Positions 18,846 to 29,200 of a DNA stretch of 64,000 nucleotides are shown here, piece by piece. The stretch spans positions 186,001 to 250,000 of the forward strand of contig JAUIFE010000003.1 of assembly GCA_030429565.1 (NCBI GenBank). The letters are read 5' to 3'. The position numbers were made by a program, and so were the translations under genes. Numbering within the stretch: the stretch's first letter is position 1; each line of letters begins with the position of its first letter. The notes under the pieces are model-generated. The model saw only the letters and a program-made list of their open reading frames with translations. It had not been told where the DNA came from and searched no databases. Origin of the DNA: Holophagae bacterium (GTDB lineage: Bacteria > Acidobacteriota > Holophagae > Acanthopleuribacterales > Acanthopleuribacteraceae).

Positions 18846-19022
18846 ATGAAAAAACTTTTTCTTGTGGCGTTTTTGGTTGTTTCTTTCTCTAGTGTAAGTT
18901 TTGCGGCATATGATTGTTGCGATCTCCACGAATGGCTCCTCGATGCTCAAGAGGCTCGCGAATGGGGTCAAGCGGCTCTGCTTGCTAAGCAGCTAATGAT
19001 TGAGGATTGCTCGCTCGAGTAA
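18846..19022 (+). CDS. Small secreted Cys peptide, copy 2 (58 aa)
   Basis: The start ATG 18846 was chosen because MKKLFLVAFLVV begins a standard signal peptide ending SVSFA (residue ~20). The mature part has Cys24-Cys25 and Cys55. The segment AREWGQAALLAKQLMIEDC aligns with AREGRYGAAAALYKVMADYGC in the upstream peptide with small gaps, so the two are probably diverged paralogues. AAAGGT precedes the start. The DNA is A/T-rich compared with the core genes. It is followed by a strong hairpin at 19050-19081. Function unknown. Confidence 0.72.
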   Translation: MKKLFLVAFLVVSFSSVSFAAYDCCDLHEWLLDAQEAREWGQAALLAKQLMIEDCSLE

Positions 19023-19049
19023 ATGCTAAGGTATTAAGTGTAATGATCC

Positions 19050-19081
19050 ATAGCCGCACTCATTGAATTGAGTGCGGCTAT
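19050..19081 (+). terminator. Strong hairpin after second peptide gene
   Basis: A perfect 13-bp stem (ATAGCCGCACTCA with its complement) has a 6-base loop, 28 bp after the peptide stop. The following bases are not T-rich, so it may be an attenuator or RNA-stabilising element rather than a full terminator. Confidence 0.55.
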
Positions 19082-19193
19082 CGTTTAAGATACAATTCGT
19101 AATCCATGCAACGCTTTTTGCGTCTAAATCCTCATTGTTTTTGGTGTTCAATGTTTTGTTGTTTGGGTGTAAAACGTACTATTGGAGTTTAAG

Positions 19194-20120
19194 ATGTGGT
19201 TTTTTTTGGGATTAATGTTGCTTCTCGGTGAGAATCAACACATTGAAAGTGTCTCGCTTGACGAAGTCTCATTTCAAGACGTAGTTTCTTCAGCTTCGAT
19301 GGGCAATAAAACGTTTGCTTGGATGTTTCCACGATCCAGAAGGCCGAAGAGTTTCTTGTTAATCTACGACTATGAAAAAGCTACCTGTCTGGAAGTTCAC
19401 GATGAACGATTAAATCTTTCTATCTTTTCGACTATTATCCCCGCTGAAGACTCTTTTTTTGTTGTCGATAATACGAGTGGTAAATATGCTGAGTTTCGCT
19501 TTGATGGAACACTGGTCCATACCAGCTTTATCAACCGCTGGGAAGGCTACCAAGCGTTAAAGGCAGCAGGTATGATTGTTGTCAACACCTATGGCGCTGG
19601 ACTCGGTATTGCATCATTTACCACGCAATCTGATGAAAGAGCATATGCTTTGGTTGATTTCAAAAATCAAAATATTCAAACTATGGGACTTTTCCCCGCA
19701 AGCAAAGATAAAGAGCAATATCTTATTGGATTTGATGATAAGCATTACTTAATTGAGCCAGGACTCGGTAGGGTATCTCGTTTTCTAACGGAAAGCGGGA
19801 AGATATCACAAACGATATATCAAGATCCTTACTCGCCGGTTTTTGCGACCAACGAACAGATCGGTGGCATGCGTTATAAGGTGTCGACTCATTTGAGTTT
19901 TTATGGTGTTGTCTCATTGCAGCTGAATCATTTCTACGATGAAGATGGGGTGCGGCTGCCTGGAAAGCCCTCTTTTAAGTCAACCTATGGCACTATCACA
20001 AGTGACAAATTGACGAAATCGAGATTTATCATTGTTGGGACTAACTCAGGTGGTGAACAGTGTCTGGTTTTCGATCCTGATGATCCAGAACTGAAAATCG
20101 AACATCAACATAATCTCTAA
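19194..20120 (+). CDS. Exported protein of unknown function, possible beta-propeller
   Basis: A 308-aa protein. ATG 19194 has GGAG six bases upstream. A short hydrophobic N terminus (MWFFLGLMLLLG) acts as a signal. The body alternates beta strands with recurring segments such as SFLLIYDYEKATCLEV, SFFVVDNTSGKYAEFRFDG and YLIEPGLGRVSRFLTESG, reminiscent of six-bladed propeller/NHL-type exported proteins. No catalytic motif was recognised. It follows the two small secreted peptides in the same orientation inside the inverted-repeat islet and ends in a good terminator. It could be a receptor, inhibitor or carrier for the peptides; this is inference from context. Confidence 0.6.
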   Translation: MWFFLGLMLLLGENQHIESVSLDEVSFQDVVSSASMGNKTFAWMFPRSRRPKSFLLIYDYEKATCLEVHDERLNLSIFSTIIPAEDSFFVVDNTSGKYAEFRFDGTLVHTSFINRWEGYQALKAAGMIVVNTYGAGLGIASFTTQSDERAYALVDFKNQNIQTMGLFPASKDKEQYLIGFDDKHYLIEPGLGRVSRFLTESGKISQTIYQDPYSPVFATNEQIGGMRYKVSTHLSFYGVVSLQLNHFYDEDGVRLPGKPSFKSTYGTITSDKLTKSRFIIVGTNSGGEQCLVFDPDDPELKIEHQHNL

Positions 20121-20169
20121 CCTGAATTGAGCGATGCTTGGCGGCGAAATCGCTCAGCTCAGGTTTTTT
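20121..20169 (+). terminator. Intrinsic terminator of the islet
   Basis: The CCTGA...TTGAGCGAT arm starts right after the stop codon. It pairs with ATCGCTCAGCTCAGG (20149-20163) and is followed by six T residues. Confidence 0.8.
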
Positions 20170-20473
20170 GGGCGGGTGGATTAGTTGGGGCCGGCTTCGC
20201 CCAACCAAACGGCATCATCGCGCAATCAAACATGGAAAAAAAGGTAAAAACCCGCGCGCCACTTCTTCCGAGGCGGTAGCCGATGAAGTGGGCGAACATG
20301 CCTGGTCGCCCTTCCTACCCAGGTGCATCTGGGCGACGAGGTGGCCCAAGCGGCACCCACTAAATTGAGCCGCTCACGTCCCGCGCTTTCGAAGCAACGG
20401 CTTCTTCTGTCGGGCGCAAGTGGCGATCAAGGGAAACCAAGCCCGGCGCCTTTCCTCTTAAGGGATCTCCTAG
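20170..20473. other. Spacer containing the right inverted repeat
   Basis: From 20233 to 20463 this is the right repeat copy. The remaining flanks hold no gene. Open frames here (20138-20368, 20323-20577) run through the repeat and show no ribosome site or signal. Confidence 0.5.
20233..20463 (-). repeat. Right copy of ~220-bp inverted repeat
   Basis: Inverted counterpart of 17820-18040; the shared blocks are described there. The T-rich tract again lies on the inner side (A run 20235-20242 on +). The outer end (20463) lies 11 bp from the stop of a small minus-strand secreted ORF, which may have been truncated by the arrival of this sequence. Confidence 0.9.
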
Positions 20474-20629
20474 CTACAATACGAAACCATGCTTGGCAAA
20501 ACACGAACGATCCTGCGTCACGTGAATCGAAGGCTCCTCGCCCGGTCGGACGGCCGTCGCTTGGGTGGCCCAGATAACGCTGTGGCATAAAAATAAAAAA
20601 GCGAGGCCGCTGAGTAGAAACCGGATCAT
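20474..20629 (-). CDS. Short secreted ORF abutting the repeat, possibly truncated
   Basis: This 51-codon ORF begins with ATG 20629, with AGGAG about ten bases upstream. The first ~26 residues form a clear signal peptide (LLSGLAFLFLCHSVIWATQATA). Only ~25 residues follow before a TAG beside the inverted repeat. Either it is a genuine small exported peptide with one mature Cys, or the 5' remnant of a longer exported protein cut by the repeat. It lies downstream of the terminator of the 738-aa gene on the same strand. No family recognised. Confidence 0.45.
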   Translation of the reverse strand: MIRFLLSGLAFLFLCHSVIWATQATAVRPGEEPSIHVTQDRSCFAKHGFVL

Positions 20630-20718
20630 GGTGTTTTATCTCCTGTAAGATAACGCCGCGTTAGGCGAGCTACCTGGTCAGGCGATAAATTGCGGGGATG
20701 GGGCCGGTTTTTTTCAAT

Positions 20719-20753
20719 AAAAAAGGCCGGGCTTTAAACGGCCCGGCCTTTTT
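20719..20753 (-). terminator. Intrinsic terminator of the 738-aa secreted protein gene
   Basis: A perfect GGCCGGGC/GCCCGGCC stem is flanked by A and T runs on both sides, so it works in either direction. It lies 20 bp beyond the stop of the minus-strand gene. Confidence 0.9.
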
Positions 20754-20772
20754 GTGTGCACTGGCGTGCTTG

Positions 20773-22989
20773 TTACTCTTTGGTTTCTTCTTTGTCGGTT
20801 TCTTCAGCAGGCGGCGCGTATTGGAAGGTGCCTTCGCTATGAACGCCGTAGTGCGCCACAAACGAACGTGGCGTTGCGGTGAGCTGGATGTTGTCAACGA
20901 AGATGAGTGGGCCGCCGAAGCGCTCCTCGCCGTCGTTGTCTTGCAGGTAGAAGATCCCGACCTGAATGCGTTTGCCGTTGTTGGTAACCGGAATCTTGGC
21001 GCCGAAGGGGATCCAATCAGTCATAACGCCTTCGGCGTATCGGTAAACGATATCAAGCCAGCAGTCGGCGATAAAGGCGGTGGGGTTAAGCATTAACTCC
21101 CCGGTGGCACCGATCCAGGTCCACTGGTCGGAACCTTCCTCGCGCCAGACGATGCCGTAGCGGCTTTTGTCGGTAGCCCACTGCGGGTTGATGAAACGCA
21201 TGTCGAATTGGAAGTACCATTGACCGTAGTTAGGGACTTCGAAAAACGGTGACAAAAGGGCTTCGCGATCCGGCGAGAATTGGAACTGGTCCTGATCAAA
21301 TGAAGCGTAAGACGGTTCGTATCCAACATAAAAGACACCGGTTTTGGCCGGCACGACCGTTTCCGTGAAGAATTCACTGGAACGACGGCTGGTAACCCAA
21401 ACATGCCAACCCATAAAGGCTGAGGCGAAGTTGTCGTCGAGCCGGTTAAGCAACTGCGCGGAGATGGGTCTGCCGGGAGAAGGCACGCGGTAACCGAGCT
21501 GCATTGGGTGACCCAAGCTCAGATCGCCGAAAGAGTAAGGGGTCCAGCCTTGCAGGTTCATTTCGTCGATGGAGAAGTGCTCGAAGTCGGCGAAGAAGAT
21601 CTCGCCGTTTTGGTCACCGACGCTGGTGGCGTGCATCAGCGCGAAGTCGCTGCCGTCGCGTTTTCTGACCAAGGCGTAGGCGGTGATGTCGCCGTTGTGG
21701 GCGGCGAAACGCGACCAAGTCACTTCTTTAGCTTTTTCACCGAAGACTTCTTCCAGCGTGAAGGTCACGCTTTCGTTGGGCAAGATGTGCATGTTGTAGT
21801 TGCGAGCAACCATGCGACCTTCATCGTTAAAGCCGATCAGGTAACCTTCCGCATGAACGTTTTTGACGTTTACCACGCTGATTTCGGTGGTCATGGTGTC
21901 GCTGGTCGGGGTGAACGGCATAACCTGAATGGAAGACGGCACATCGTTGGCGTCGGTGGCGGCCAGTTGACCACTGTCGCTGCCGGTTAACAGGTAACCA
22001 ATCAAACCGCCCTCAAAGGGAGTGACCTCGTACCAGGTGGCGTTGGAGGTCAACTCGCCCAAGGCGTTGGGACGGTTGAGCATGAACTCGCGTTTCTCGA
22101 AAGGGGCGAATTCAAAAATGTACTCGGTTTGGGTCGCCTCAAAGTAAGGATAGATGAACGGGTCGTACAGGGCGCGAATGCGCACTTTGAGGTCGCGGTC
22201 AAACGTGTTGGCCAGGACAATTTTGGTCCAGGTCTCGGTGCCGCCTGCGCCGATGTTTGGGAACATCATGGAGCGGTTGGTGGTGCGCGGCAATGTCATT
22301 GAGGCGAAATGGCCGCCAGTTTCGTCGCACACGCCGATGTGTTGCACACCCGCGATTTTCATATCGTCGTTGGTGGTGCGCAAGACGTCCCAGAAAAACT
22401 GGGTGTTTTCTTTTTCTTGGTCGAGGTAATTGTAAACGGTGCTCTCGTAAGGTTTGCTGATGCCGTTTACCACAATCGGCTCATCGCGAAGCTTGGGCTC
22501 GCGGTCACAACGGGCGCGCTGCCAAATCGGCTGCGAAAGAACCTGACCCGCGGCGTCGGTGGTATTAACCAGCGCTACTTCCTGGCCGCAATTCTCAGGG
22601 GAGCTGGAAACCTGGGCCACGTATAGGTCGTCGCCGCTGAGGTGGCTCATTTCCACCATACTAATTTTGCCATTGTTCTGTACGTAGCGCACGTAGGCGG
22701 GCAGGGCGATCGATGTGTCGATTTTGGCCCAGGCCACGTCCTCACCGAATAACGTTTTTGGCGATGCTTCGTAGCGCGCGAATTTTTTCAACGCGACGAC
22801 TTCGCTGCCGACTTCCTCACCCAAATCGTTGTAACCAGTAATGGTTACGCTCAACTCCGTCTTGCCGGGGTTGGCGAAGCCGATCCATGATTCGGCGTCC
22901 TGACGGATTTGGGGAGCAAATTGGCTGACTTGTGCCACGCTGTAACACGCAAACAGCAAAAACAACATCGGTGTGAGCAATCTAGCCAT
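20773..22989 (-). CDS. Secreted protein with repeated beta-rich modules (738 aa)
   Basis: An N-terminal signal peptide (MARLLTPMLFLLFACYSVAQ) is followed by several copies of a ~100-residue beta-rich module. Its signature is an aromatic-x-x-I/V-x-(L/I)-x-N start, a G-x-x-hydrophobic middle and a closing W-x-x-(V/F) plus G-Y/F segment. Examples are ESWIGFANPGKTELSVTITG and TWTKIVLANTFDRDLKVRI. The same module recurs at the C terminus of the 3,235-aa neighbour and in the protein at 36913-38007. The region from ~500 to 720 is a jelly-roll-like beta domain. The C terminus is acidic (EETDKEETKE). No enzyme motif seen; a surface or secreted adhesion role is plausible. Confidence 0.7.
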   Translation of the reverse strand: MARLLTPMLFLLFACYSVAQVSQFAPQIRQDAESWIGFANPGKTELSVTITGYNDLGEEVGSEVVALKKFARYEASPKTLFGEDVAWAKIDTSIALPAYVRYVQNNGKISMVEMSHLSGDDLYVAQVSSSPENCGQEVALVNTTDAAGQVLSQPIWQRARCDREPKLRDEPIVVNGISKPYESTVYNYLDQEKENTQFFWDVLRTTNDDMKIAGVQHIGVCDETGGHFASMTLPRTTNRSMMFPNIGAGGTETWTKIVLANTFDRDLKVRIRALYDPFIYPYFEATQTEYIFEFAPFEKREFMLNRPNALGELTSNATWYEVTPFEGGLIGYLLTGSDSGQLAATDANDVPSSIQVMPFTPTSDTMTTEISVVNVKNVHAEGYLIGFNDEGRMVARNYNMHILPNESVTFTLEEVFGEKAKEVTWSRFAAHNGDITAYALVRKRDGSDFALMHATSVGDQNGEIFFADFEHFSIDEMNLQGWTPYSFGDLSLGHPMQLGYRVPSPGRPISAQLLNRLDDNFASAFMGWHVWVTSRRSSEFFTETVVPAKTGVFYVGYEPSYASFDQDQFQFSPDREALLSPFFEVPNYGQWYFQFDMRFINPQWATDKSRYGIVWREEGSDQWTWIGATGELMLNPTAFIADCWLDIVYRYAEGVMTDWIPFGAKIPVTNNGKRIQVGIFYLQDNDGEERFGGPLIFVDNIQLTATPRSFVAHYGVHSEGTFQYAPPAEETDKEETKE

Positions 22990-23173
22990 GGATCAACTCC
23001 TTAGAAATCGTAGAGACCGCGCAATTGAGGGCGGTGCTGACAAAAAGACCCTATCTCACCTTTCGGCTTCACAGCAAAAGGGTTTAGGGGGAAACCAAAA
23101 ATTACGGGACATTTTCATCATACTGAAGCATCTGTCAAGATGCAGTAAATAATCTTAAATAAGCGGGTTGGAT

Positions 23174-23220
23174 CACAGAAAAGCAAGGCGGTCGGGACCG
23201 TCAATCGGTTCGACCGCCCC
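23174..23220 (-). terminator. Intrinsic terminator of the giant secreted protein gene
   Basis: GGCGGTCG (23187-23194) pairs with CGACCGCC (23211-23218), with an inner ACCG/CGGT stem. On the minus strand it is followed by TTGCTTTTCTG. It lies just past the stop codon of the giant gene. Confidence 0.7.
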
Positions 23221-23224
23221 GTGT

Positions 23225-26200
23225 TTACTGGGCTTTTAAGGCCGACATCTGTTCGCCGTCTTTGCCGATGATCAGTTGGAACCCGGCAAGTGGGGCGCCC
23301 GCGGTGGCTTCCAGCCAGCCTGGCAGCTCGCGGTCATTGCGTTCCGAGGCGGGCATCAGTTCGGCCAATGTTTCCACCAACTTTTGACGCGCCGCCAACT
23401 GGCGGGTGGCCGTTTGGATCGCCATCCCTTGGTTGTTGTACAAGGTGAAGGTGACCGTGACCGGCTGATCGTTGACGTTCACCACCGACACCCCTTGGAA
23501 GCTGCTGCCGGTGCTGTCGTAGAAGGGATAACAAATGTTGGGTTTGACGCCGGTGGTCGCTTCCAAGCCGGCCATTTGCTTCTGGTTATGGGTTCCGAAC
23601 AATTCGAAACCGACAATGTCGGCGTCGGCGGTGACTTGCAACCAATCAATGTCGGCCGGTGAACCGACCGTCTGCAACAGGCTGGTGGCGAGGTCGACCA
23701 ATTTCTCGTTCGGCGCCAAACGGCGACTGATCTGGCCGACTAGGTTGCCGGCCGGGCCGTAAGCGTCGATAACGACACCCTGCTCGGTATCGCCGATGTT
23801 GACCAGGGCGATCCCGGTCCAGAACTGTTGCACATCGCGGGCAATGTGGGTGAAGTACAGAGTATTGGGTACAAAAGTGAAGTTGGGGTTGTCTTCGCCG
23901 GTATCTACCAGTTCCAGACCGGCGGAGACACGGCTGCCGTCAACGGTGCCGAAGACTTCGCTGCCAACCAAGTAATTGTTGGCGCCGCTTTCGTTCATTT
24001 TGGCCCAAATCCGATCAACCGGCAGTGCGCCGCCGAAGCGATCGACAAAGTTGAATTGGTCTTGGGTGAACTTGCCTTGCAAGGTCAACTCGGCGTTGGC
24101 GCCTTCTTCGACCGACTGGGTGACGATGACGGCGCTGGTGGTACTGTCGGTGGCGTTGACGACCGAGGCGCGGGTGAACCACTGATCGACCTTCTCGGCG
24201 ATGTGGGGCACAAACAGCTCGTTGCTCAGTTTGGTGCCGGCACTGACCATGTACTCTTCTTTGCCGTCACGGGCGCAGGTGCGGGCGTAGCCGGCGATGT
24301 CGCCGGTGGCGTCGACTTGGACCCAGGCGATGTCGCGTTGTTCGCCGTCAAACATCTCGCCAACTTCCTGGTGGCTGCGGGCGTTGCCCTCGAGCGTAAA
24401 AGGTGCGCGCTCCAGAATGTTGCCTTCGGCGTCGTAGGCAATGGCCTCAACACTAATGGAGCTGTTGGTGGTGTTCACAATGCCGATTTCGGTGCCAAAG
24501 GTTTCGTTGGATTGAATGTCGGCCAGATACAGGCCGGGGTTTAGCACGCTGACCGAGAAACCGTAGCTCAGCATGCGCTTGTTTTTGCCACTGAGTTGGC
24601 TAATGCGCAGGAAGTAATCGCCGGCGCTGAGCCCGTTGAGCTGAATCGAGCCCTGGGTGTCGATGATGCGGCTGTTGAGCAGGTTGCGCAGACCGTCATA
24701 GAGCTCGGCGCGCACGGTGCCGTCGATGTTGATTTTCACGATGATGCGTTGCCCGTCGCGTTCCACGTTAATGCGGTAGACATCGGTGGATCCAGGTTCG
24801 GGCAAGGTTTGGCGGTCGTAGTTGCCAGGAGGAACCGGTTTGGCTTGGTCGAAGGTTTCGTTGGGTTCGAAGGTGTTTTCGTCTACCTCGCGGACCGTGA
24901 TCGTTCGCGTGACCGTTTCACTGATCAAGCCGTTGCGGGTTCGGGCGTAAAGGGACACGGTGTACACGCCTTCGGTGCTGTAGGTGATGCGGCCGGGTGT
25001 TTCTTGGTTGCTGGTGCGGCCATCGCCGAAATCCCAAAAGAAGTCGAGATCTTTCAGACGGAACCCGCGTGCGTTGCGGACCCGCGCCTGCAAGTAAACC
25101 ACGCCGGCTTCTGGGGCGCGCTTGGCGGAACCGAAAGGTTCGATTTGAACATCGGTCGGCAAGTTGATGTCGATTTCAGGCGGCATGTTGCCGAATACGT
25201 AAAGAACGGCGCTGTCTTGCAATTTGAGGTCGGTGGCGGGGTCGGTGCCGACCACGGTGACGCGGTAGCGACCCGGTTCGGTGAAGGTGTTGGTGACGGC
25301 GATGCCTTCAAGTTGGATGCCGTTGCCAAAGTCCCAATAAAATTCAATTTCTTTTTTGCGGTTGTCCGGGTTGCTGACCTGAGCCTCGAAGTTAACGACT
25401 TCGCCGACGGAAACGGAAGAAACAGGGTCGGGTCGGGTGATCGACAATTGAACCGGGCGCAGGTTTTCCGGCGAGACGAGGACGTTGACGTAATCGTTGG
25501 CGGTTAACCCATTGGGCGCGGTGGCCTCGGCCACAAGGGTGAAACGCCCTTGGAGTCGGAAGGTGTAAGTGAGTTCGCGCCCTTGTCCGATATCCTCGCC
25601 GGGATCGTTGATGAAGTACCAACGGACGGACGCGTTTTCGTTGCTGGTTGTGGCAATGAAGTTGATGGATTCGCCGGTCGAGAGGTTGAGTAGATCGGCG
25701 CTGGGTTGGGTGATCTCAATTTCCGGCGGCAGCGCTTCGCGAACGCGGATTCGGACACGGGCCGGGGATGGGTCACGGTTGCCTTCGCTGTCGATGGCGA
25801 CACAGGATGCGAGGTAAATGCCCGGCGTCTGGAAGGCGGCGCTGATGGTGGCACCACGCAAGGTGCGGCAATCGCCGTTGGATGCACAAATCTCCCAGGA
25901 GAAGCTAAGCGAGGAGCCTTCGGGATCCGTGCCGCTTGCATCGAATTGGACGTTCTGGCCCACCACGAACTCGGCGTCGTTGGCCGGGCTAAGAATGGTG
26001 GTATTGGGCGCGGTGTTACCGTCGCCACCGTCGCCCCCATCGCCGCCGTCACCGCCCTCGTCATCGTCGAGGATGGTGATTAAGTGGGTCGAGGGTAGGG
26101 TTGGCACAACCGTGGTCGGTTGGAACTGCAGGCGAATGGTTTCGGTTCCCTCGACCAAGGTGTCGTTGAACAATTGGAAGGTAAGTGAAGCGCGGGTTGC

Positions 26201-29200
26201 GCCCGAGGGGAAAACCAAACTGGTTTGCGTGAGGCTGTGGTCGCTGCCGGCGGTGGCGGTACCACCAATGCTGAAAGGCACGCTGAGTAGGCCGGGGTTG
26301 GGGTTGCCGAGCGTGGCTTCAACGGTGACGCTCGTGTTGCGTCCTTCCACCACGGTTTGCGCGCCGGCGGTCCAGGCGACGGTTTGGAAATCGTTGTCGC
26401 CGATGAGCACAATCGCACTTGCGACGTTGCCGAGCTGGGCGTTGACGGGGTTCTGTAGCGCGACCGTGAACTGTTCGATTTCTTCGATGGCGCTGTCGTT
26501 GATGATGGGGATACGCAACTCGATGGGGCCAACCTCACCGGGCGCAAAGGTCACGGTTTGGTTGATACCGGTGAAGTCGAGGCCGGCAACGGCGCTGCCG
26601 TCACGGGTTACCACGTTGACGGATGCGCTGGTGGTGCTGGTCAGTTCGGATTGACCGCGAATGACGGCGACGACGACATTGGGTTCGCCTTCATTGGTGT
26701 TGTAAGCGGCCGAGGTCAGTTGCACCACGTCGCCGCTCACCGCATTGTCGTTATCCACAATCGACACCGTGGTGCTGCCCAGCGTGATGATACCGTTGTT
26801 GGTCGCGCCCGTGATGGTTGCGGTAAAGGTTTCGGTGGCTTCCACCTCGGTGTCGTCTGTGATTTGAACCGTGACCGCGATGGTTTCGTCGCCGTTGGCG
26901 AAACTCAGGGTGCGGCTCACCACGGCGAAATCTTGACCGGCGACGGCTGTGCCGGAGGCGGTGGCGAAACTCACGTTAATCGAGCCCCAGTCAACGCCGT
27001 TACGGGCGACGTTGAGGATTACGGCGCCGTCACCCTCGCCGACGCTGGCGGTGTTCCCGGCGAGAGCAATCGATGCTGTACCGAGCGGACGCACTTCGTT
27101 GTCGACCGCGCCAAGCGGGTTGACAATGGTGCCGGTGCCGTTGTTGCCGCCAAGCGAAAGCGACGAGGCATTGAAGTCAAAAACCGCGCCACTTTGATCG
27201 ATGGCAAAACCAATGTCGCCGCCTTCGAAAATTTCTACATCGCGGATGTTGCTCGCGCCGGGGATGGCCAGGGAATCAAGATTGGCTGTGGACAGGTCGT
27301 ACACAAAAATACTGCCCGTTTGGTTGGCCACGTAAATACGGTTGTTGTAGAGCGTGCCGTTGATGGGGTTGCCACCGATGTTGGTGCTGGTCAGGCTCAT
27401 ATCGTTGAGATCGATGCGGGTCAGTGACCCGGAACTGGTGTCGAAGGTGTAGAGATACTGACCGGCGGGGCCGGCAATGGCGCCGGTGAAGTTGGCATCG
27501 AATTGGGCTGTGCGCAGTTCGGCACCGGTGACGGCGTCAATCACGCAGACGCGACCCGCGCCGTCGACGGTATAGGCTTCGCGAATGATTGGGTTAAACG
27601 CGATGGCGTTGGCGCTGGTAATGCTGGGGGTACCGATCTGACGCGTGGCGCGGCTGCTCAGATCGACAATGCCGATCTCGCTGATGGCGCGCTTTTCAGC
27701 ACCCAACTGTGAGCCGAGCAGGAACCAGGCTTCGCTGTTGTCAGGGCTGACTGCCACCGCAAAGGCGGACGGAAAGTCGGTCACAATGCCGGTCGACTGG
27801 TTGCTTTCGGTATCGTAAAAGTTGATAACCCCTTCGTTGGGTGAGACCACAATTAAGGTTGTGCCGTCGGTGGTGGTGGCCAGATCGCTTGAGGCGAAAT
27901 TCGAGGGGATCGTTGTGTTCACGACGCCGGTGGCGGCGTCAAAGGAGACGATGCCGGGAATGCCGGGGTCGTTTACGTAGACTTGCGGATCGGTAATCGG
28001 TGGCTCGGTGCCGAAGGTGACTTGGTAATCGGTCGTACCCGGTGTGACCGTCAGTTCTAACCCGGCGGGCGGCGTGATGTCGACGACGCTAAAGTCGCCG
28101 ACGAGCGCGCTGAAACTCAGCAGGTTAAAGGTGTTGCCGTCTTGAATGTTGTTCAGCGTGGTGGTTAGGGTACCACCTAAGGTGGCGGAACCACTGATGC
28201 TTAAGCTGTCACTCGCAGTGGGCGTGTTGCCGTCCAACTGGTACTGGAGGGTGCCGCTGTTGGTGAAGTTGCCGCCAATGGTGACGGTGCCCAACTGGTT
28301 GCCGGCAATGGCGATGGTTCCTTCGTTGGTAAAACCTTCCACCGGTGCCAGGAAGTTAAAAGAGCCCAGGGCGGTGATGGTGCCGGAAACGTTGTTGCGC
28401 AGATCGCCGTTGCCCAGCGTCAAAACCGCGTCGTTGATCAGCGTCATCGTGTTGTTGTTGATGACGATGTCGATCAAGCCGCGTTTGGCCGCGCCGCCGC
28501 CGCCACCCGTTACAAAAGTATTGGTGGCGACTTCAAAGGTGCCGTTGTTAACCAAAGCCATATTGAGCGAGCGTCCGCCGCCTTGACCGGCGGCTACTTG
28601 CAGAACGCCGGTGTTGGCCAGTTGGGCGCCGAAGGCGAGGGTCAGGCCGACGTCGGTATTGGTAACGCTGTTCAGTGAAACCGTGCCGGTATTGGTGAAG
28701 GGCACGTCGAAAGACAAGTTGGTATTGTTGGGCGAAATGTTGGTGTTGCCAATGACGTTGACAACCCCCGAGGATTCCATCAGTAGGGATATCGCACTGT
28801 TGCCGTAGGCCTCAATGGTACCGGTGTTAATCAGCGGAATACCCCGTTTCGCCTTGGCCGGTGGCGGTGGCGTCACAGTGGGTTCTGTGACAAACCCGTC
28901 GATGAGCTGCAATTCACCGCCGGCCTGGACGTCGAGCGTAAAGACTTCGAGCACTTGGCCGTTGATCACCAGGGTCGGCGTGCCGCCGCCACCGATCACC
29001 AAGCTGTCGGCAAAAGCGGGTTGGTTGATTTCAACAATGACCGTGCCCGAAATTTGGGCGGCGGTGTTGGGGCCGGGCGCGGTTGGGTTCCAGTTGGTGG
29101 GATCGTGCCAACTGTTGGTGCTGCCGCCACCGACCCAGGTCGCCGTGGGCGGCCCGCCGTTGGCAAAGAAGGCTGTCGTGGCATTGTAGGTGACGTCGAG

